A stretch of DNA of 64,000 nucleotides from Clavibacter phaseoli (GCF_021922925.1 NZ_CP040786.1:2356001-2420000), one strand, 5' to 3'; numbered from the stretch's first letter, positions 23,680-35,574 are shown. Notes: generated by a model from the sequence alone, not told the origin. Numbers and translations: made by a program.

Positions 23680-24588
23680 TCAGTGGACGGGCGTGCCGCC
23701 GGTGACCGCGATCGTCTCGCCGCTCGTGAAGCTCGACTCCTGGCTCGCGAGGAACACGTAGGTCGCCGCGATCTCCGCGGGCTGGCCGGGGCGGCCGTAG
23801 ACCGACTGGGATCCGAACTCCTCCACGTCCGACGCCGACTGGCCGACGGGCTGCAGCACGGTCCAGAACGGGCCGGGCGCGACCGAGTTGACGCGGATCC
23901 CCTTCGGCGCGAGCTGCTGCGCGAGCCCCTGCGTGAAGTTGCGGATCGCGCCCTTGGAGACGGCGTAGTCGATCTTGTCCGGGCTGGGCTGGTACGCCTG
24001 CGAGGAGCTCGTCGTGATGATGCTGCCGCCCTTCGGGAGGTGCGGGATCACGGCCTTGCTCAGCCAGAACAGCGAGTAGACGTTGGTCTTCATCGTGCGG
24101 TCGAGCTGCTCGGAGTCGAGGTCGAGGATGTCGTCCTCGTTGCGCTGGTAGCCGGCCACCATCACGAGGCAGTCGAGCCCGCCGAGCGCCGCGACGGACG
24201 CCTGCACGATGTCCTGGCAGGCGGTCTCGTCGGAGATGTCGCCGGGGACGAGCGCGGCGGTGCGGCCGTCGGCCTCGATGGTGGACGCGGTGTCGCGCGC
24301 GTCCTCGAGCTCCTCGTCGAGGAAGTTGAGCGCGATGTCGGCGCCCTCGCGCGCGAACGCGATGGCGACGGCCTTGCCGATGCCGGAGTCGGCGCCCGTG
24401 ATGAGCACCCTGCGGCCCTTCAGGCGGCCGAAGCCGACGTAGCTGTCCTGGCCGTGGTCGGGCGTCGGCTCGAACTTCAGCTCATCACCCGGGCCGGTCT
24501 GCTCCTGCTGCGGGAACGGCGGGGACGGGTACTGCGCGATCGGGTCCTGGATCTCGTACTGGTTGCCGCCGTTGCGGATCTCGCTCAT
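23680..24588 (-). CDS. SDR oxidoreductase of the stress-protein (YhdF/YhxC) type
   Basis: A 302-residue short-chain dehydrogenase with the N-terminal extension typical of Gram-positive general-stress SDRs: about 55 residues rich in Pro/Gln (YPSPPFPQQEQTGPG) before the Rossmann motif TGADSGIGKA. The active site is Ser in TTSSSQAY plus Tyr and Lys in DYAVSKGA; the C-terminus TSGETIAVTGGTPVH is typical. These proteins are often induced by osmotic or oxidative stress; the natural substrate is not established. A good ribosome binding site (AGGAAGG) precedes the ATG. Single gene, convergent with the MOSC gene. Confidence 0.87.
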   Translation of the reverse strand: MSEIRNGGNQYEIQDPIAQYPSPPFPQQEQTGPGDELKFEPTPDHGQDSYVGFGRLKGRRVLITGADSGIGKAVAIAFAREGADIALNFLDEELEDARDTASTIEADGRTAALVPGDISDETACQDIVQASVAALGGLDCLVMVAGYQRNEDDILDLDSEQLDRTMKTNVYSLFWLSKAVIPHLPKGGSIITTSSSQAYQPSPDKIDYAVSKGAIRNFTQGLAQQLAPKGIRVNSVAPGPFWTVLQPVGQSASDVEEFGSQSVYGRPGQPAEIAATYVFLASQESSFTSGETIAVTGGTPVH

Positions 24589-24667
24589 GCGATGCGCCTT
24601 CCTGGGTCGGTCGTGGGGTCTCCTCCAGCCTGGCCCGGCGGGCGCGCGGCGTCCGAGGCGCGGCTCC

Positions 24668-24673
24668 TACGAT
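24668..24673 (+). promoter_or_regulatory. -10 box TACGAT upstream of the ASCH gene
   Basis: TACGAT is 6 bases before the ATG at 24680. Confidence 0.55.
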
Positions 24674-24679
24674 CGGGGC

Positions 24680-25105
24680 ATGACGACGCCCGACGCCGAC
24701 CTCCCGCCCGTCGAGCTCGCGTTCCCGGGGCCGCTGCGCGACCGGCTCGTCGCGGCCATCGCGTCCGGCGCGAAGACCTCCACCAGCTCGCTGCTCGTCG
24801 GGTACGCGGTCGACGACGAGGAGCTGCCGGTCGTCGGATCCCGCGGCGCCGTCATCGACTCCGCCGGGCGCCCGGTGCTCGTGGTCGAGACGACGGCCGT
24901 GGAGGTCGCGCGCCTCGCGGACGTGCCGCTCGCGCACGCCGTGGACGAGGGCGAGGGGTTCGCGACGGTCGCGGAGTGGCGCGCCGGGCACGAGGCCTTC
25001 TGGACCTCGCCCGAGGTCGTGGCGGAGCTGCCCGCCGGCTTCGCGCTCGACGACGACACCGAGGTCGTGCTCGAGCGGTTCCGGGTGGTGGACGGCCGCG
25101 CCTAG
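24680..25105 (+). CDS. ASCH domain protein
   Basis: A 141-residue protein consisting of one ASCH domain, a PUA-like RNA-binding fold. Family features: the basic strand LVAAIASGAKTSTSSLL near the N-terminus, VVETTAVEVARLADV in the middle and the acidic-aromatic HAVDEGEGFATVAEWRAGHEAFW. ASCH proteins are thought to bind RNA or nucleotides, and some are ribonucleases or amidohydrolases of modified cytidine; the role here is unknown. The ATG at 24680 is fixed by its leaderless promoter. The next gene begins 9 bases after its stop but has its own -10 box. Confidence 0.83.
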   Translation: MTTPDADLPPVELAFPGPLRDRLVAAIASGAKTSTSSLLVGYAVDDEELPVVGSRGAVIDSAGRPVLVVETTAVEVARLADVPLAHAVDEGEGFATVAEWRAGHEAFWTSPEVVAELPAGFALDDDTEVVLERFRVVDGRA

Positions 25106-25108
25106 GGT
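25103..25108 (+). promoter_or_regulatory. -10 box TAGGGT upstream of the GH114-like lipoprotein
   Basis: TAGGGT overlaps the stop codon of the ASCH gene and lies 6 bases before the ATG at 25115. Confidence 0.5.
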
Positions 25109-25114
25109 CGGGTG

Positions 25115-25993
25115 ATGCGTCCCCTCCTCTCCGCCGCCCTCGTGACCGCCGCCCTCGTCGCCCTCTCGGGCTGCGCGTCGGCGGCTCCGCGGGCCGGGTC
25201 CGCGGCGTCGGGAGGCGGTCCCGGCGCCGCCGCCGCGTCCGGCGTGCTGGCCTCCGACGCGAGGGCCGCCGTCACCCTGCCGCCCGTCGGCACGGGCTTC
25301 GACTACCAGCTCGGCGGCGCCTCGGCGGTGCCGGCCGGGGTCGGGATCGTCGTGCGCGACAGCACGGACGAGCCCGCCGCGGGCGCGTACGGCGTCTGCT
25401 ACGTCAACGGCTTCCAGACCCAGCCGGGCGAGACCTGGCCCGACGACCTGCTGGTGCAGGGCGACGACGGCCCGCTGGTGGATCCGGACTGGGACGACGA
25501 GTTCGTCCTCGACACCTCGACCGCGCCCAAGCGCGCCGCGATCGCGGCCCGGCAGGCGGCCACGGTCGACCGCTGCGCCGACGCCGGCTTCCAGGCCGTC
25601 GAGTTCGACAACCTCGACTCGTGGAACAGGTCCGAGGGCGCCCTCGACGCGGACGACGCACTGGCCCTCGCGACCCTGCTCGTGGATCACGGGCACGGCC
25701 GGGGCCTGGCGGTCGCGCAGAAGAACACCACCGACATCGGCTCGCGCGGGCGCGACGAGGCCGGCTTCGACTTCGCGATCGCCGAGGAGTGCGACCGCTG
25801 GTCCGAGTGCGCCGACTACACCGCGGTCTACGGGCCGCACGTGCTCGACGTCGAGTACGCCGACGACCTGCTCGAGACGACCGAGGTGGCGTGCGCGCGG
25901 ATCCTGGCGCTGGATCCCGCGCCCCGCGCCATCGTGCGCGACCGCGACCTGGTGCCCGCGAGCGGGGACGGGTACGCGTACGCGGCCTGCTGA
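25115..25993 (+). CDS. GH114-like (endo alpha-1,4-polygalactosaminidase family) lipoprotein
   Basis: A 292-residue secreted lipoprotein: signal peptide with lipobox LSGC (Cys about residue 20), a Gly/Ala-rich linker, then a TIM-barrel domain of the GH114 family. Characteristic stretches are GFDYQLGG, YVNGFQTQPGE, AVEFDNLDSWN (acidic catalytic region) and VAQKNT. Characterised relatives cut alpha-1,4-galactosamine polymers, so the enzyme may attack a fungal or bacterial amino-sugar exopolysaccharide at the cell surface. The ATG at 25115 is preferred over GTG at 25112 by promoter spacing. Substrate is inferred from family only. Confidence 0.8.
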   Translation: MRPLLSAALVTAALVALSGCASAAPRAGSAASGGGPGAAAASGVLASDARAAVTLPPVGTGFDYQLGGASAVPAGVGIVVRDSTDEPAAGAYGVCYVNGFQTQPGETWPDDLLVQGDDGPLVDPDWDDEFVLDTSTAPKRAAIAARQAATVDRCADAGFQAVEFDNLDSWNRSEGALDADDALALATLLVDHGHGRGLAVAQKNTTDIGSRGRDEAGFDFAIAEECDRWSECADYTAVYGPHVLDVEYADDLLETTEVACARILALDPAPRAIVRDRDLVPASGDGYAYAAC

Positions 25994-26098
25994 GCGGGAT
26001 CGCCCGCGTCGGCCGCGCGACCGGTGCCGGTGAGCGGCCTGCGTCGCCGCGCGGACAGGCGGTCGCCCCGGCGCCGGGTCGGCGTGACACCATGCGGC

Positions 26099-26860
26099 AT
26101 GGACGACGAGCGGCGCGCCGAGATCGCGGAGCTGCGGCGCCGCGTGTTCGGACCGGGCCGCGACCCCGCGGACGCCGCGGCGCTCGCCCGGTTGCGCGAG
26201 CTCGAGGGGCGGGGTGAGGGCGAGGCGGGCTCAGCGGCGATGCCCGGGCCGGCGCCCGACTCCGCGCGGGACCGCGCAGCGCCCATCCCGGATCGCGCCG
26301 CGTCCCCCGCGCTCGGCGACCCGCCGCGCGCAAACCGGCGCCCGCGCCCCCGCCAGCGGATCGCGCTGCTATGGGCCGGCTCCCTGGTCGCGGTCGCGGT
26401 GGCCTCCGCGGGGATCACCGCCTGGTCCCTCGACGCCGACCGCGGCACGCTCGCGGTCCTCGCCCTCGACCTGCTGCCGGCGCCCGACAACGCGACCTAC
26501 CTCTCGGTCGACACGGGATCCGTGGTCCCGGGCACCGCCGTCGCCGACTTCCACGGGCTCACGGTGGCGCGGGTGCCCGCGGCCGGGTCCGACGCGCCGC
26601 CGGCCACGTCCGCCCCCTCCGCCTGGTCGGTCCCCGCGCCCGGCGTGCCCTCCGGCGCGTGCCTCACCGTGGGCGCCTCGAACCCGGACGGGTCGGTGGA
26701 CGGGCCCACCGAGTGCGGCGCCGGATCCGTGTTCGCGCGCGTCCTCGTGGTCGTGGCGTCCGAATCGCCGCAGGAGCTGCGGGACGCGTACCCGCTCGGC
26801 ACGACGCTCGTGTTCGAGGACGAGGGCGGACCCGTCCGGGTGCGCCTCGCCGACGGCTGA
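26099..26860 (+). CDS. hypothetical single-pass membrane protein
   Basis: A 253-residue protein. The N-terminus is a charged helix (DDERRAEIAELRRRVFGPGR, then ALARLRELEG), followed by a disordered Arg/Ala/Pro region, one membrane helix (about residues 88-110) and an outer domain of about 140 residues containing two Cys (GACLTVG, TECGAGS) that could pair. I do not recognise the family. The ATG at 26099 is chosen because it begins the well-formed helix; an upstream in-frame start at 26024 gives a low-complexity Arg-rich leader. No operon partner is evident. Confidence 0.6.
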   Translation: MDDERRAEIAELRRRVFGPGRDPADAAALARLRELEGRGEGEAGSAAMPGPAPDSARDRAAPIPDRAASPALGDPPRANRRPRPRQRIALLWAGSLVAVAVASAGITAWSLDADRGTLAVLALDLLPAPDNATYLSVDTGSVVPGTAVADFHGLTVARVPAAGSDAPPATSAPSAWSVPAPGVPSGACLTVGASNPDGSVDGPTECGAGSVFARVLVVVASESPQELRDAYPLGTTLVFEDEGGPVRVRLADG

Positions 26861-26937
26861 CGCTCCCTCCCCACCCGCGCCCGGACGCCGACGTCCCGAG
26901 CGCGACGGCCGGCGTGCGCGGACCCGGCCGGATCGGC

Positions 26938-26943
26938 TAGGTT
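26938..26943 (+). promoter_or_regulatory. candidate -10 box TAGGTT in a 207-base gap
   Basis: The gap 26861-27067 has a stretch of lower GC (about 26940-27030) downstream of TAGGTT. It could be a long leader or a small RNA; a second box TAGGCT at 27054-27059 lies 8 bases before the next ATG. I see no clear secondary structure. Confidence 0.3.
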
Positions 26944-27067
26944 GTCATCCGTTCGGGGAGCGCACCTATCGGGGTGCCTCGTCTGGTTCGATTTCCGGAG
27001 CTCTCCACCACTCGCGTCACGCGGCATCCGCTGCCCGTCCACCGCGCCTCCCCTAGGCTCGACGACC

Positions 27068-28045
27068 ATGCCGTCCTCCTCTTCCGTGCGCCGCGCCCTC
27101 ATCCTGGGCGGCACGGGCGCGATCGGCGGCGCGACGGCCGGGCGCCTGGCGCGCGACGGCTGGTCGGTCGACGTGACCGGCCGCGACCCGCGCATCATGC
27201 CCGGCGAGCTCCGGGACCTCGGGGTCCGGTTCCACGCGCTCGACCGGTCCGACGCCTCCGGGATCGCACGCCTCGTCGGCGACGGCGTCGACCTCCTCGT
27301 CGACCTCGTCGCGTTCACCGCCGCCGACGTCGAGGCGCTCCTCCCGGCGATGCGGGCGAGCGGATCCGTCGTCGTCGCGTCCTCGCGCGCCGTGCACGTC
27401 GACGACGCGGGCCGGCACGTCAACGGCGACGAGCCGCCCCGGTTCCCCGTCCCGATCCCCGAGGACGGCCCGACGCTCGCGCCCGCCGCGCCCGGCACCG
27501 ACCCCTTCACGCGCGAGGGCTACGCGCCCTCCAAGGTCGCCGTGGAGCGCGCGGCCCTCGACAGCGGGCTGCCGGTCACGGTGATCCGCCCCTCCAAGGT
27601 GCACGGCCGGTGGGCGCGGAACGCCCGCACGCGCGGCATCGTCGAGCGGATGCTCGCGGGCGAGGAGACGATCGAGCTCGCCGACCGCGGCGCGTCCGTC
27701 GACCACCTCACGGCGGCGGCGAACGCGGCGGCGCTCATCGCGTGGGTCGCCGACGTCCCGGGCGCGCGGATCCTCCACTCCGCCGACCCGGATCCCCTCA
27801 CGGCCGCCGAGCTCGTCGCCGTGATCGCCGACGAGCTCGGCTGGGGCGGGCGCATCGTGCCGCTCGAGCCGGGCGTCGCGGGCGGCGCGCACCCGTGGGC
27901 GGCCGCGCACCCGATCGTCCTCGACACGCGCGCGTCCCTCGCGCTCGGCTACGCGCCCGTGGGCCCCGGCGCGGAGCTGCTGCGCGCCGAGGTCGCGTGG
28001 ATCCGCGACGGATCAGCCACGGTACCGGGGATCATGGGCGGATGA
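27068..28045 (+). CDS. NAD-dependent epimerase/dehydratase-like protein
   Basis: A 325-residue extended/atypical SDR. The N-terminal cofactor motif is LILGGTGAIGGATAGRLA (near residues 10-27); there is a Ser/Arg strand VVVASSRAVHVDD, and a YxxxK-like pair in GYAPSKVAVERAAL; the C-terminal half matches substrate-binding parts of isoflavone-reductase- and NmrA-like epimerases (VTVIRPSKVHG). The likely role is a nucleotide-sugar or small-molecule oxidoreductase. The next gene starts inside its stop codon (ATGA), so the two are translationally coupled. Start set by the TAGGCT box and by the N-terminal Rossmann strand. Confidence 0.8.
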   Translation: MPSSSSVRRALILGGTGAIGGATAGRLARDGWSVDVTGRDPRIMPGELRDLGVRFHALDRSDASGIARLVGDGVDLLVDLVAFTAADVEALLPAMRASGSVVVASSRAVHVDDAGRHVNGDEPPRFPVPIPEDGPTLAPAAPGTDPFTREGYAPSKVAVERAALDSGLPVTVIRPSKVHGRWARNARTRGIVERMLAGEETIELADRGASVDHLTAAANAAALIAWVADVPGARILHSADPDPLTAAELVAVIADELGWGGRIVPLEPGVAGGAHPWAAAHPIVLDTRASLALGYAPVGPGAELLRAEVAWIRDGSATVPGIMGG

Positions 28046-28734
28046 CCGCACCGCTGCGCATCGTCTCGCTCGTCTTCCCGCACGTGACCCAGCTCGACCT
28101 CACCGGCCCCCTGCAGGTGCTGTCCCGCCTGCCCGGCGCGGTGGTGGACCTCGCGTGGCACCGGGTCGAGCCGGTCCCGACCGACAGCGGCTTCGCGCTC
28201 CTGCCGACGACCTCGTTCGCCGACGCCCCGCAGGCCGACGCGCTCCTCGTGCCGGGCGGCCGCGGGGCGTTCGAGCTCATGGCGGATCCCGCGGCCCTGG
28301 CCTTCATCGAGCGCCAGGCGGCCGGCGCGCGGCACGTGCTCGGCGTCTGCACGGGGGCCTTCGCGCTCGGCGCCGCGGGCCTGCTCCGCGGGCGCCGCGC
28401 CACGACCCACTGGGCCTCGCATCCGCTGCTCGAGCGGCTGGGCGCGATCCCCGTGGCCGAGCGCGTCGTCCGCGACGGTCGCCTGATCACGGGCGGCGGC
28501 GTCACGAGCGGCATCGACGCGGCGCTCGTGCTCGCCGCGGAGATCGCGGGCGACGCCGAGGCCCGCGCGATCCAGCTCACCCTGGAGTACGACCCGCAGC
28601 CGCCGTTCGACGCGGGGCACCCGTCGCGCCCCGACGCGGATCCGACGCAGGTGGCGCGCGCCATGGACGACGCCCGGCGCAGCCGCGGGCCGCTGGTCGC
28701 GCGGGCGGCGGAGCGGCTCCACGACGGGCGCTGA
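28042..28734 (+). CDS. DJ-1/PfpI family protein (isonitrile hydratase-like)
   Basis: A 230-residue DJ-1/PfpI-fold protein. The nucleophile Cys sits in the elbow GVCTGAFALGAAGLLRGRRATTHW, which matches isonitrile hydratases and the AraC-associated GATase1 branch; the upstream Glu/Gly segment LLVPGGRGAFE is also typical. Isonitrile hydratase turns isonitriles into N-formamides, but many members of this branch are uncharacterised. It overlaps the epimerase-like gene by 4 bases (ATGA), so the two probably work together or are at least co-expressed. Confidence 0.82.
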   Translation: MTAPLRIVSLVFPHVTQLDLTGPLQVLSRLPGAVVDLAWHRVEPVPTDSGFALLPTTSFADAPQADALLVPGGRGAFELMADPAALAFIERQAAGARHVLGVCTGAFALGAAGLLRGRRATTHWASHPLLERLGAIPVAERVVRDGRLITGGGVTSGIDAALVLAAEIAGDAEARAIQLTLEYDPQPPFDAGHPSRPDADPTQVARAMDDARRSRGPLVARAAERLHDGR

Positions 28735-28875
28735 CCACCACGGCCGCCACGGCCCGGCGCGCCGCCCCTGGCCGTTCCCCGCCGCATCCGCCCCGATCCC
28801 GGTCGCGCGCGCCCGGACCTGGCAGGGTCGAGAGGTGCAGGTCCGCCGATCCGCGCAGATCCCCCGAGGAGAACC

Positions 28876-29031
28876 ATGCCGCTGATCCGCTTCCTGTTCG
28901 TCGCCGTCCCCGTGATCCGCAAGTTCCTGCGCAGCCGCCAGGGCAAGGCCGCCATGGCCAAGGGCAAGGCCCAGCTCGCCAAGCGCTCGCAGAAGCGCGC
29001 CGCCCAGCGCGGGGCCGCCGGACGCCGCTGA
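28876..29031 (+). CDS. small very basic protein
   Basis: A 51-residue frame that starts MPLIRFLFVAVPVIRKFLRS and continues as a Lys/Arg/Ala/Gln-rich tail ending GAAGRR, with almost no acidic residues. It has a good ribosome binding site (GAGGAGA, 28866-28872) and normal high-GC third positions, which argues that it is real. The hydrophobic start and cationic tail suggest membrane or nucleic-acid binding. It resembles no family I know. Between the DJ-1 gene and this frame (28735-28875) I see no other gene. Confidence 0.6.
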   Translation: MPLIRFLFVAVPVIRKFLRSRQGKAAMAKGKAQLAKRSQKRAAQRGAAGRR

Positions 29032-29042
29032 CCCGTCGCCGC

Positions 29043-29072
29043 GAGCGCGCCGGCCGTGAGCGCGCCGGCCGC
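29043..29072. repeat. 2 x 15-bp tandem repeat
   Basis: GAGCGCGCCGGCCGT followed by a copy differing in the last base, between the convergent small basic gene and the AEC transporter. Each unit contains the self-complementary GCGCGCCGGCC stretch, so it may also act as a terminator. Confidence 0.6.
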
Positions 29073-29086
29073 GAAGGCCCCGGCGG

Positions 29087-30016
29087 CTAGGTCCCGGGCG
29101 CGAGCAGCGCCGCGATCACCAGCAGCACCGGGATCGACGCCACCGTCGTGATCAGCACGGTGTCGCGCGCGAGCACTACGCCGCGCTCGTAGCGCGACGC
29201 GAAGTTGAAGATGTTCTGCGCCGTCGGCAGTCCCGCGATGACGGTCGCCGCGAACGTCTGCGGCGCGTCCAGGTGGAACGCGAACCGGGCGAGCAGGAAC
29301 GCGGCGAGCGGCATGACCACCGTCTTGATGACCGAGGCGACGATGATCTCGCCGCGGCCGGAACCGGGCGCGAGCGGCTTCCGCCCCACGAGCGACATGC
29401 CGAACGCCATCAGGACGATGGGGATCGCCGCGCCGCCGATCAGCCGGAACGGCTCGTAGACCGCGTCGGGCACCTGCAGCCCGGTGATCGCGATGACGAT
29501 GCCGAGCATCGACGCGATGATCATGGGGTTCCGCAGCGGCTGCGTGAGGATCCCGACCACCGACGCGGACCCGCGGCTCGAGATGTCGAGGACCGTGAGC
29601 GTCGTCGGCGCGAGCACCAGCAGCTGGAGCAGCAGCACGGGCGCGACGAGCTGCGCGTCGCCGAGCACGTAGATCGCCACCGGCAGGCCGATGTTGTTCG
29701 CGTTGACGTAGCTGGCCGAGGCCGCGCCGATGGTCGTCTCCGCGACCGGCCGGCGGAAGAGGATCCGCGCCACGATCAGGTAGAGGATCGCCGCGACGGC
29801 CACCGCGCTCGCCGACGCCAGCAGGAACGACGAGAACACGACGTGCAGGTCGGCCTTCGCGAGCACCGTGAAGAGCAGCGCGGGCGTCGCGACGAAGAAC
29901 GCGACCCGGTTGAGGGAGTGCTGAGCGCCCGGCCCCGCGATCCCGGAGCGGCCGACGCCGTAGCCCACGGCGATGATGAAGCCGATGATGGCGAAGCCGG
30001 TCAGAACCCCGATCAT
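29087..30016 (-). CDS. AEC family transporter
   Basis: A 309-residue membrane protein of the auxin efflux carrier family with about ten helices in two inverted halves. Family markers are NRVAFFVATPALLF, the broken-helix segment ASYVNANNIGLPVAIYVLG in the first half and VIAGLPTAQNIFNFASRY in the second. Bacterial AEC proteins export or import malonate, malate or other organic acids; the substrate here cannot be told. The start has GAGGGGAG upstream and a TAGGGT box at 30043-30048, giving a normal leader. Single gene. Confidence 0.88.
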   Translation of the reverse strand: MIGVLTGFAIIGFIIAVGYGVGRSGIAGPGAQHSLNRVAFFVATPALLFTVLAKADLHVVFSSFLLASASAVAVAAILYLIVARILFRRPVAETTIGAASASYVNANNIGLPVAIYVLGDAQLVAPVLLLQLLVLAPTTLTVLDISSRGSASVVGILTQPLRNPMIIASMLGIVIAITGLQVPDAVYEPFRLIGGAAIPIVLMAFGMSLVGRKPLAPGSGRGEIIVASVIKTVVMPLAAFLLARFAFHLDAPQTFAATVIAGLPTAQNIFNFASRYERGVVLARDTVLITTVASIPVLLVIAALLAPGT

Positions 30017-30209
30017 CCGACTCCCCTCGCGCGCGTCCTCCCACCCTACGGGCGGCGCGCGGGCACGGCCGACGCCCGCCGCACCGGCCGTTCAGCGCCG
30101 GGACACCGCCGCGTCACGCGATCCGCCTAGGTTCGGCCCCGTCGCGCCCGCGACCGACCCGCACCGCCGCCGCGCTCCTCCCGCGCCGCGCCCGCTCCGC
30201 CAGGAACCC

Positions 30210-31850
30210 ATGCGCCTCCGCACCCGCCGCCGCCTGTCCGCCTCCGTCGCGCTCGCGCTGGCCCTCGGGATCGCCGGCGGATCCGCCCTCCCGGCGCTCG
30301 CCGCCTCCGGCACGGGCACCGGGACCGGCACCGGCACCGCCGACCGCCCGTACTACAGCAGCAAGACCCCCTACGCGCCGCGGGGCACCGCGGCCGACCT
30401 CGCGCCCGCGCCCGCCGGCTTCGCGCCCGTGTACACGGAGTCGGTGGCGCGCCACGGATCCCGCGCCCTGTCGAGCTTCAAGTACGACTCGCTCACCACG
30501 CAGGTGTGGGAGCGGGCGCGCTCCGAGGGCGCGCTCACGTCGCTCGGCGCGACGCTCGGCCCGGAGGTCGCGAAGCTCACCGCCGCGAACCGGAAGCTGG
30601 GCTACGGCAACCTCACCGGCCAGGGCGCCGACCAGCACCGCGGCATCGGCGCGCGCGTCGTGGAGCGGCTGCCGTCGCTCTTCGCGGGGATCGACGCGGG
30701 ATCCGACACCGTCGCGCTCGAGAGCTCCGGCGAGGCGCGCGCCACGGCCTCGGGGAAGGCGTTCGCGGAGGGGCTGAGGACGGCGGATCCGCTCCTCGCC
30801 TCGCACCTGCCGAAGGACATCGCGAAGGACCCCGACACGCTCTACTTCCACAAGTCCGACGCGAACGCCGACTACCAGGCCTACGAGGACGGCCCCGCCG
30901 TGACGGCCGCCGTCGACGCGATCACCGACCAGCCGCGCAGCCACGAGGCCGCGCGCCACCTGCTCGAGCGCCTCTACACGCCGGCGTTCGTCGACCGCCT
31001 CGCCGCGGGCGACTACCACTTCGTCGACGGCGGCGACGGGAAGACCACGGTCGACGACGAGGTCGACGCCGCGATGATGCTCTACAACCTGTACATCATC
31101 GCGCCCGACATGACGGAGGAGGTCCAGGTCGACTTCGACCGGTACCTCGAAGGCGCCGACGCCGAGTGGTTCGCGTACCTGCTCGACGCCGAGGACTTCT
31201 ACTCCAAGGGCCCGGCGTTCCAGGGCAGCGACATCACGTACCGGATGGCGACGCCCCTGCTCGACGACTTCCTCGACTCGATGGACGCGCGGCTCGCCGG
31301 GTCCTCCACGGCCGCGACCTTCCGCTTCGCGCACGCCGAGACGATCATCCCGTTCGCGGCGCTGATCGGCCTGCCGGGCTCGACGCAGCAGGTCACCCCC
31401 GAGCGGCCGTACTCCTACGCGACGAACGACTGGCGCGGCGAGACCGTCACGCCCATGGCCGCGAACGTGCAGTGGGACGTCTACCGGGACGCGAGGGGCC
31501 GCGCCATCGTGCGCATGCTCGACGACGAGGAGGCGATCCCGTTCCGCGCGGGCTGCACGCCCGTCGCGCCCGGCTCGCTGTTCTACGACGCGGGCGAGGT
31601 GCGCCGCTGCCTCACGGGGGCCGCCGCGGTGGATCCGGGCACGACCTCGCCCGGGGCGTCCGACCCCGCCGCGCTCCCGGGCTCGCCCGCCGAGCTGGCC
31701 GCCGCCGACGCCTCCGCGGCGCGGGGCGACACGCTCGCGGCGACGGGCATGTCCGCCGACGAGCTGCCGTTCCTGGCGGTCCTCGCGTTCGCGCTCGGCG
31801 CGGCGGGGATCACCGCGGTCGGCATGGTGCGGCGGCCGCGGCGCCACTGA
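30210..31850 (+). CDS. cell-wall-sorted histidine acid phosphatase (MINPP/phytase-like)
   Basis: A 546-residue secreted protein. Signal peptide residues 1-32, a Gly-Thr repeat linker, then a histidine acid phosphatase domain with ARHGSR (phospho-His motif) and FAHAET, the HAE variant diagnostic of multiple inositol polyphosphate phosphatases, which dephosphorylate phytate. The C-terminus is a sorting signal: LAATG, a hydrophobic segment and RRPRRH. LAxTG is the motif of class E sortases, so the enzyme should be covalently fixed to the cell wall. It would release phosphate from plant phytate. ATG at 30210 has an AGGA site and gives a complete signal peptide. Confidence 0.85.
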   Translation: MRLRTRRRLSASVALALALGIAGGSALPALAASGTGTGTGTGTADRPYYSSKTPYAPRGTAADLAPAPAGFAPVYTESVARHGSRALSSFKYDSLTTQVWERARSEGALTSLGATLGPEVAKLTAANRKLGYGNLTGQGADQHRGIGARVVERLPSLFAGIDAGSDTVALESSGEARATASGKAFAEGLRTADPLLASHLPKDIAKDPDTLYFHKSDANADYQAYEDGPAVTAAVDAITDQPRSHEAARHLLERLYTPAFVDRLAAGDYHFVDGGDGKTTVDDEVDAAMMLYNLYIIAPDMTEEVQVDFDRYLEGADAEWFAYLLDAEDFYSKGPAFQGSDITYRMATPLLDDFLDSMDARLAGSSTAATFRFAHAETIIPFAALIGLPGSTQQVTPERPYSYATNDWRGETVTPMAANVQWDVYRDARGRAIVRMLDDEEAIPFRAGCTPVAPGSLFYDAGEVRRCLTGAAAVDPGTTSPGASDPAALPGSPAELAAADASAARGDTLAATGMSADELPFLAVLAFALGAAGITAVGMVRRPRRH

Positions 31851-31854
31851 CGCG

Positions 31855-32298
31855 TCAGGCGCTCGGCGCGACCAGCCCGTCCATCACGTCGAAGAAGGCG
31901 CTCCAGCCCTGGATCGTCCGCTCGCGCTGCTCGGGCGTGAACTCGCCGGCGCGCTGCGTCATGGTCATGCGCGTGGCTCCGCCCGCGACCTCCTCGAGGT
32001 CGACCGTGAGCGGCTCGCCCGCGGGCTGGTCGGGCCGGTCGGTCATGGTCATCGCGATGCGCGACGGCCGGTCGAGCTCGACGTACTCCCCCGCCCAGTC
32101 GATGGCGTTCCCGTCGGGAAGGCGCATCACCGCGCTCCACGCGCCGCCGACCCGCACGTCCATGCGCAGGGTGTCGAGCGGCACGTCGACCGCGGCGGTG
32201 CCGAACCAGGCGGAGAAGTCGGCCGGCGTGGTCCACGCGTCGAAGACGCGCTCGCGCGGGGCCGAGAACGTGCGGGTGATGACGATGGGCTCGCTCAC
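31855..32298 (-). CDS. SRPBCC (AHSA1-like) protein
   Basis: A 147-residue START/Bet v1-fold protein of the AHSA1 group. Characteristic pieces are ITRTFSAPRERVFDAWTTP at the N-terminus, GGAWSAVMRLPDG, and the C-terminal helix TIQGWSAFFDVMDGL. Such proteins bind small hydrophobic ligands in a cavity; in many genomes they pair with an ArsR regulator, which is missing here. The ATG is at 32298. It converges with the phosphatase gene. Confidence 0.85.
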   Translation of the reverse strand: MSEPIVITRTFSAPRERVFDAWTTPADFSAWFGTAAVDVPLDTLRMDVRVGGAWSAVMRLPDGNAIDWAGEYVELDRPSRIAMTMTDRPDQPAGEPLTVDLEEVAGGATRMTMTQRAGEFTPEQRERTIQGWSAFFDVMDGLVAPSA

Positions 32299-32348
32299 GG
32301 CGACCTCCGATGGTGTGCGACCGACGGGACCCGCAGCCGGCCGGCCGA

Positions 32349-32394
32349 CGCGGGAGGGCCGCCGCCTCCGCGCGGAGACGGCGGCCCTCCCGCG
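32349..32394 (-). terminator. long hairpin terminator of the MFS operon
   Basis: Inverted repeat with 16-bp arms (32349-32364 and 32379-32394) whose inner bases pair further (CTCCG/CGGAG), downstream of the MFS transporter gene on the minus strand and upstream of the SRPBCC gene. Confidence 0.85.
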
Positions 32395-32451
32395 ATCCGA
32401 CCAGCCGGGGCCGGCCGTGTCAACGGATCGTGCGGCGGTGGGATGCCCGGA

Positions 32452-35572
<3,121 letters not shown>

Positions 35573-35574
35573 GG

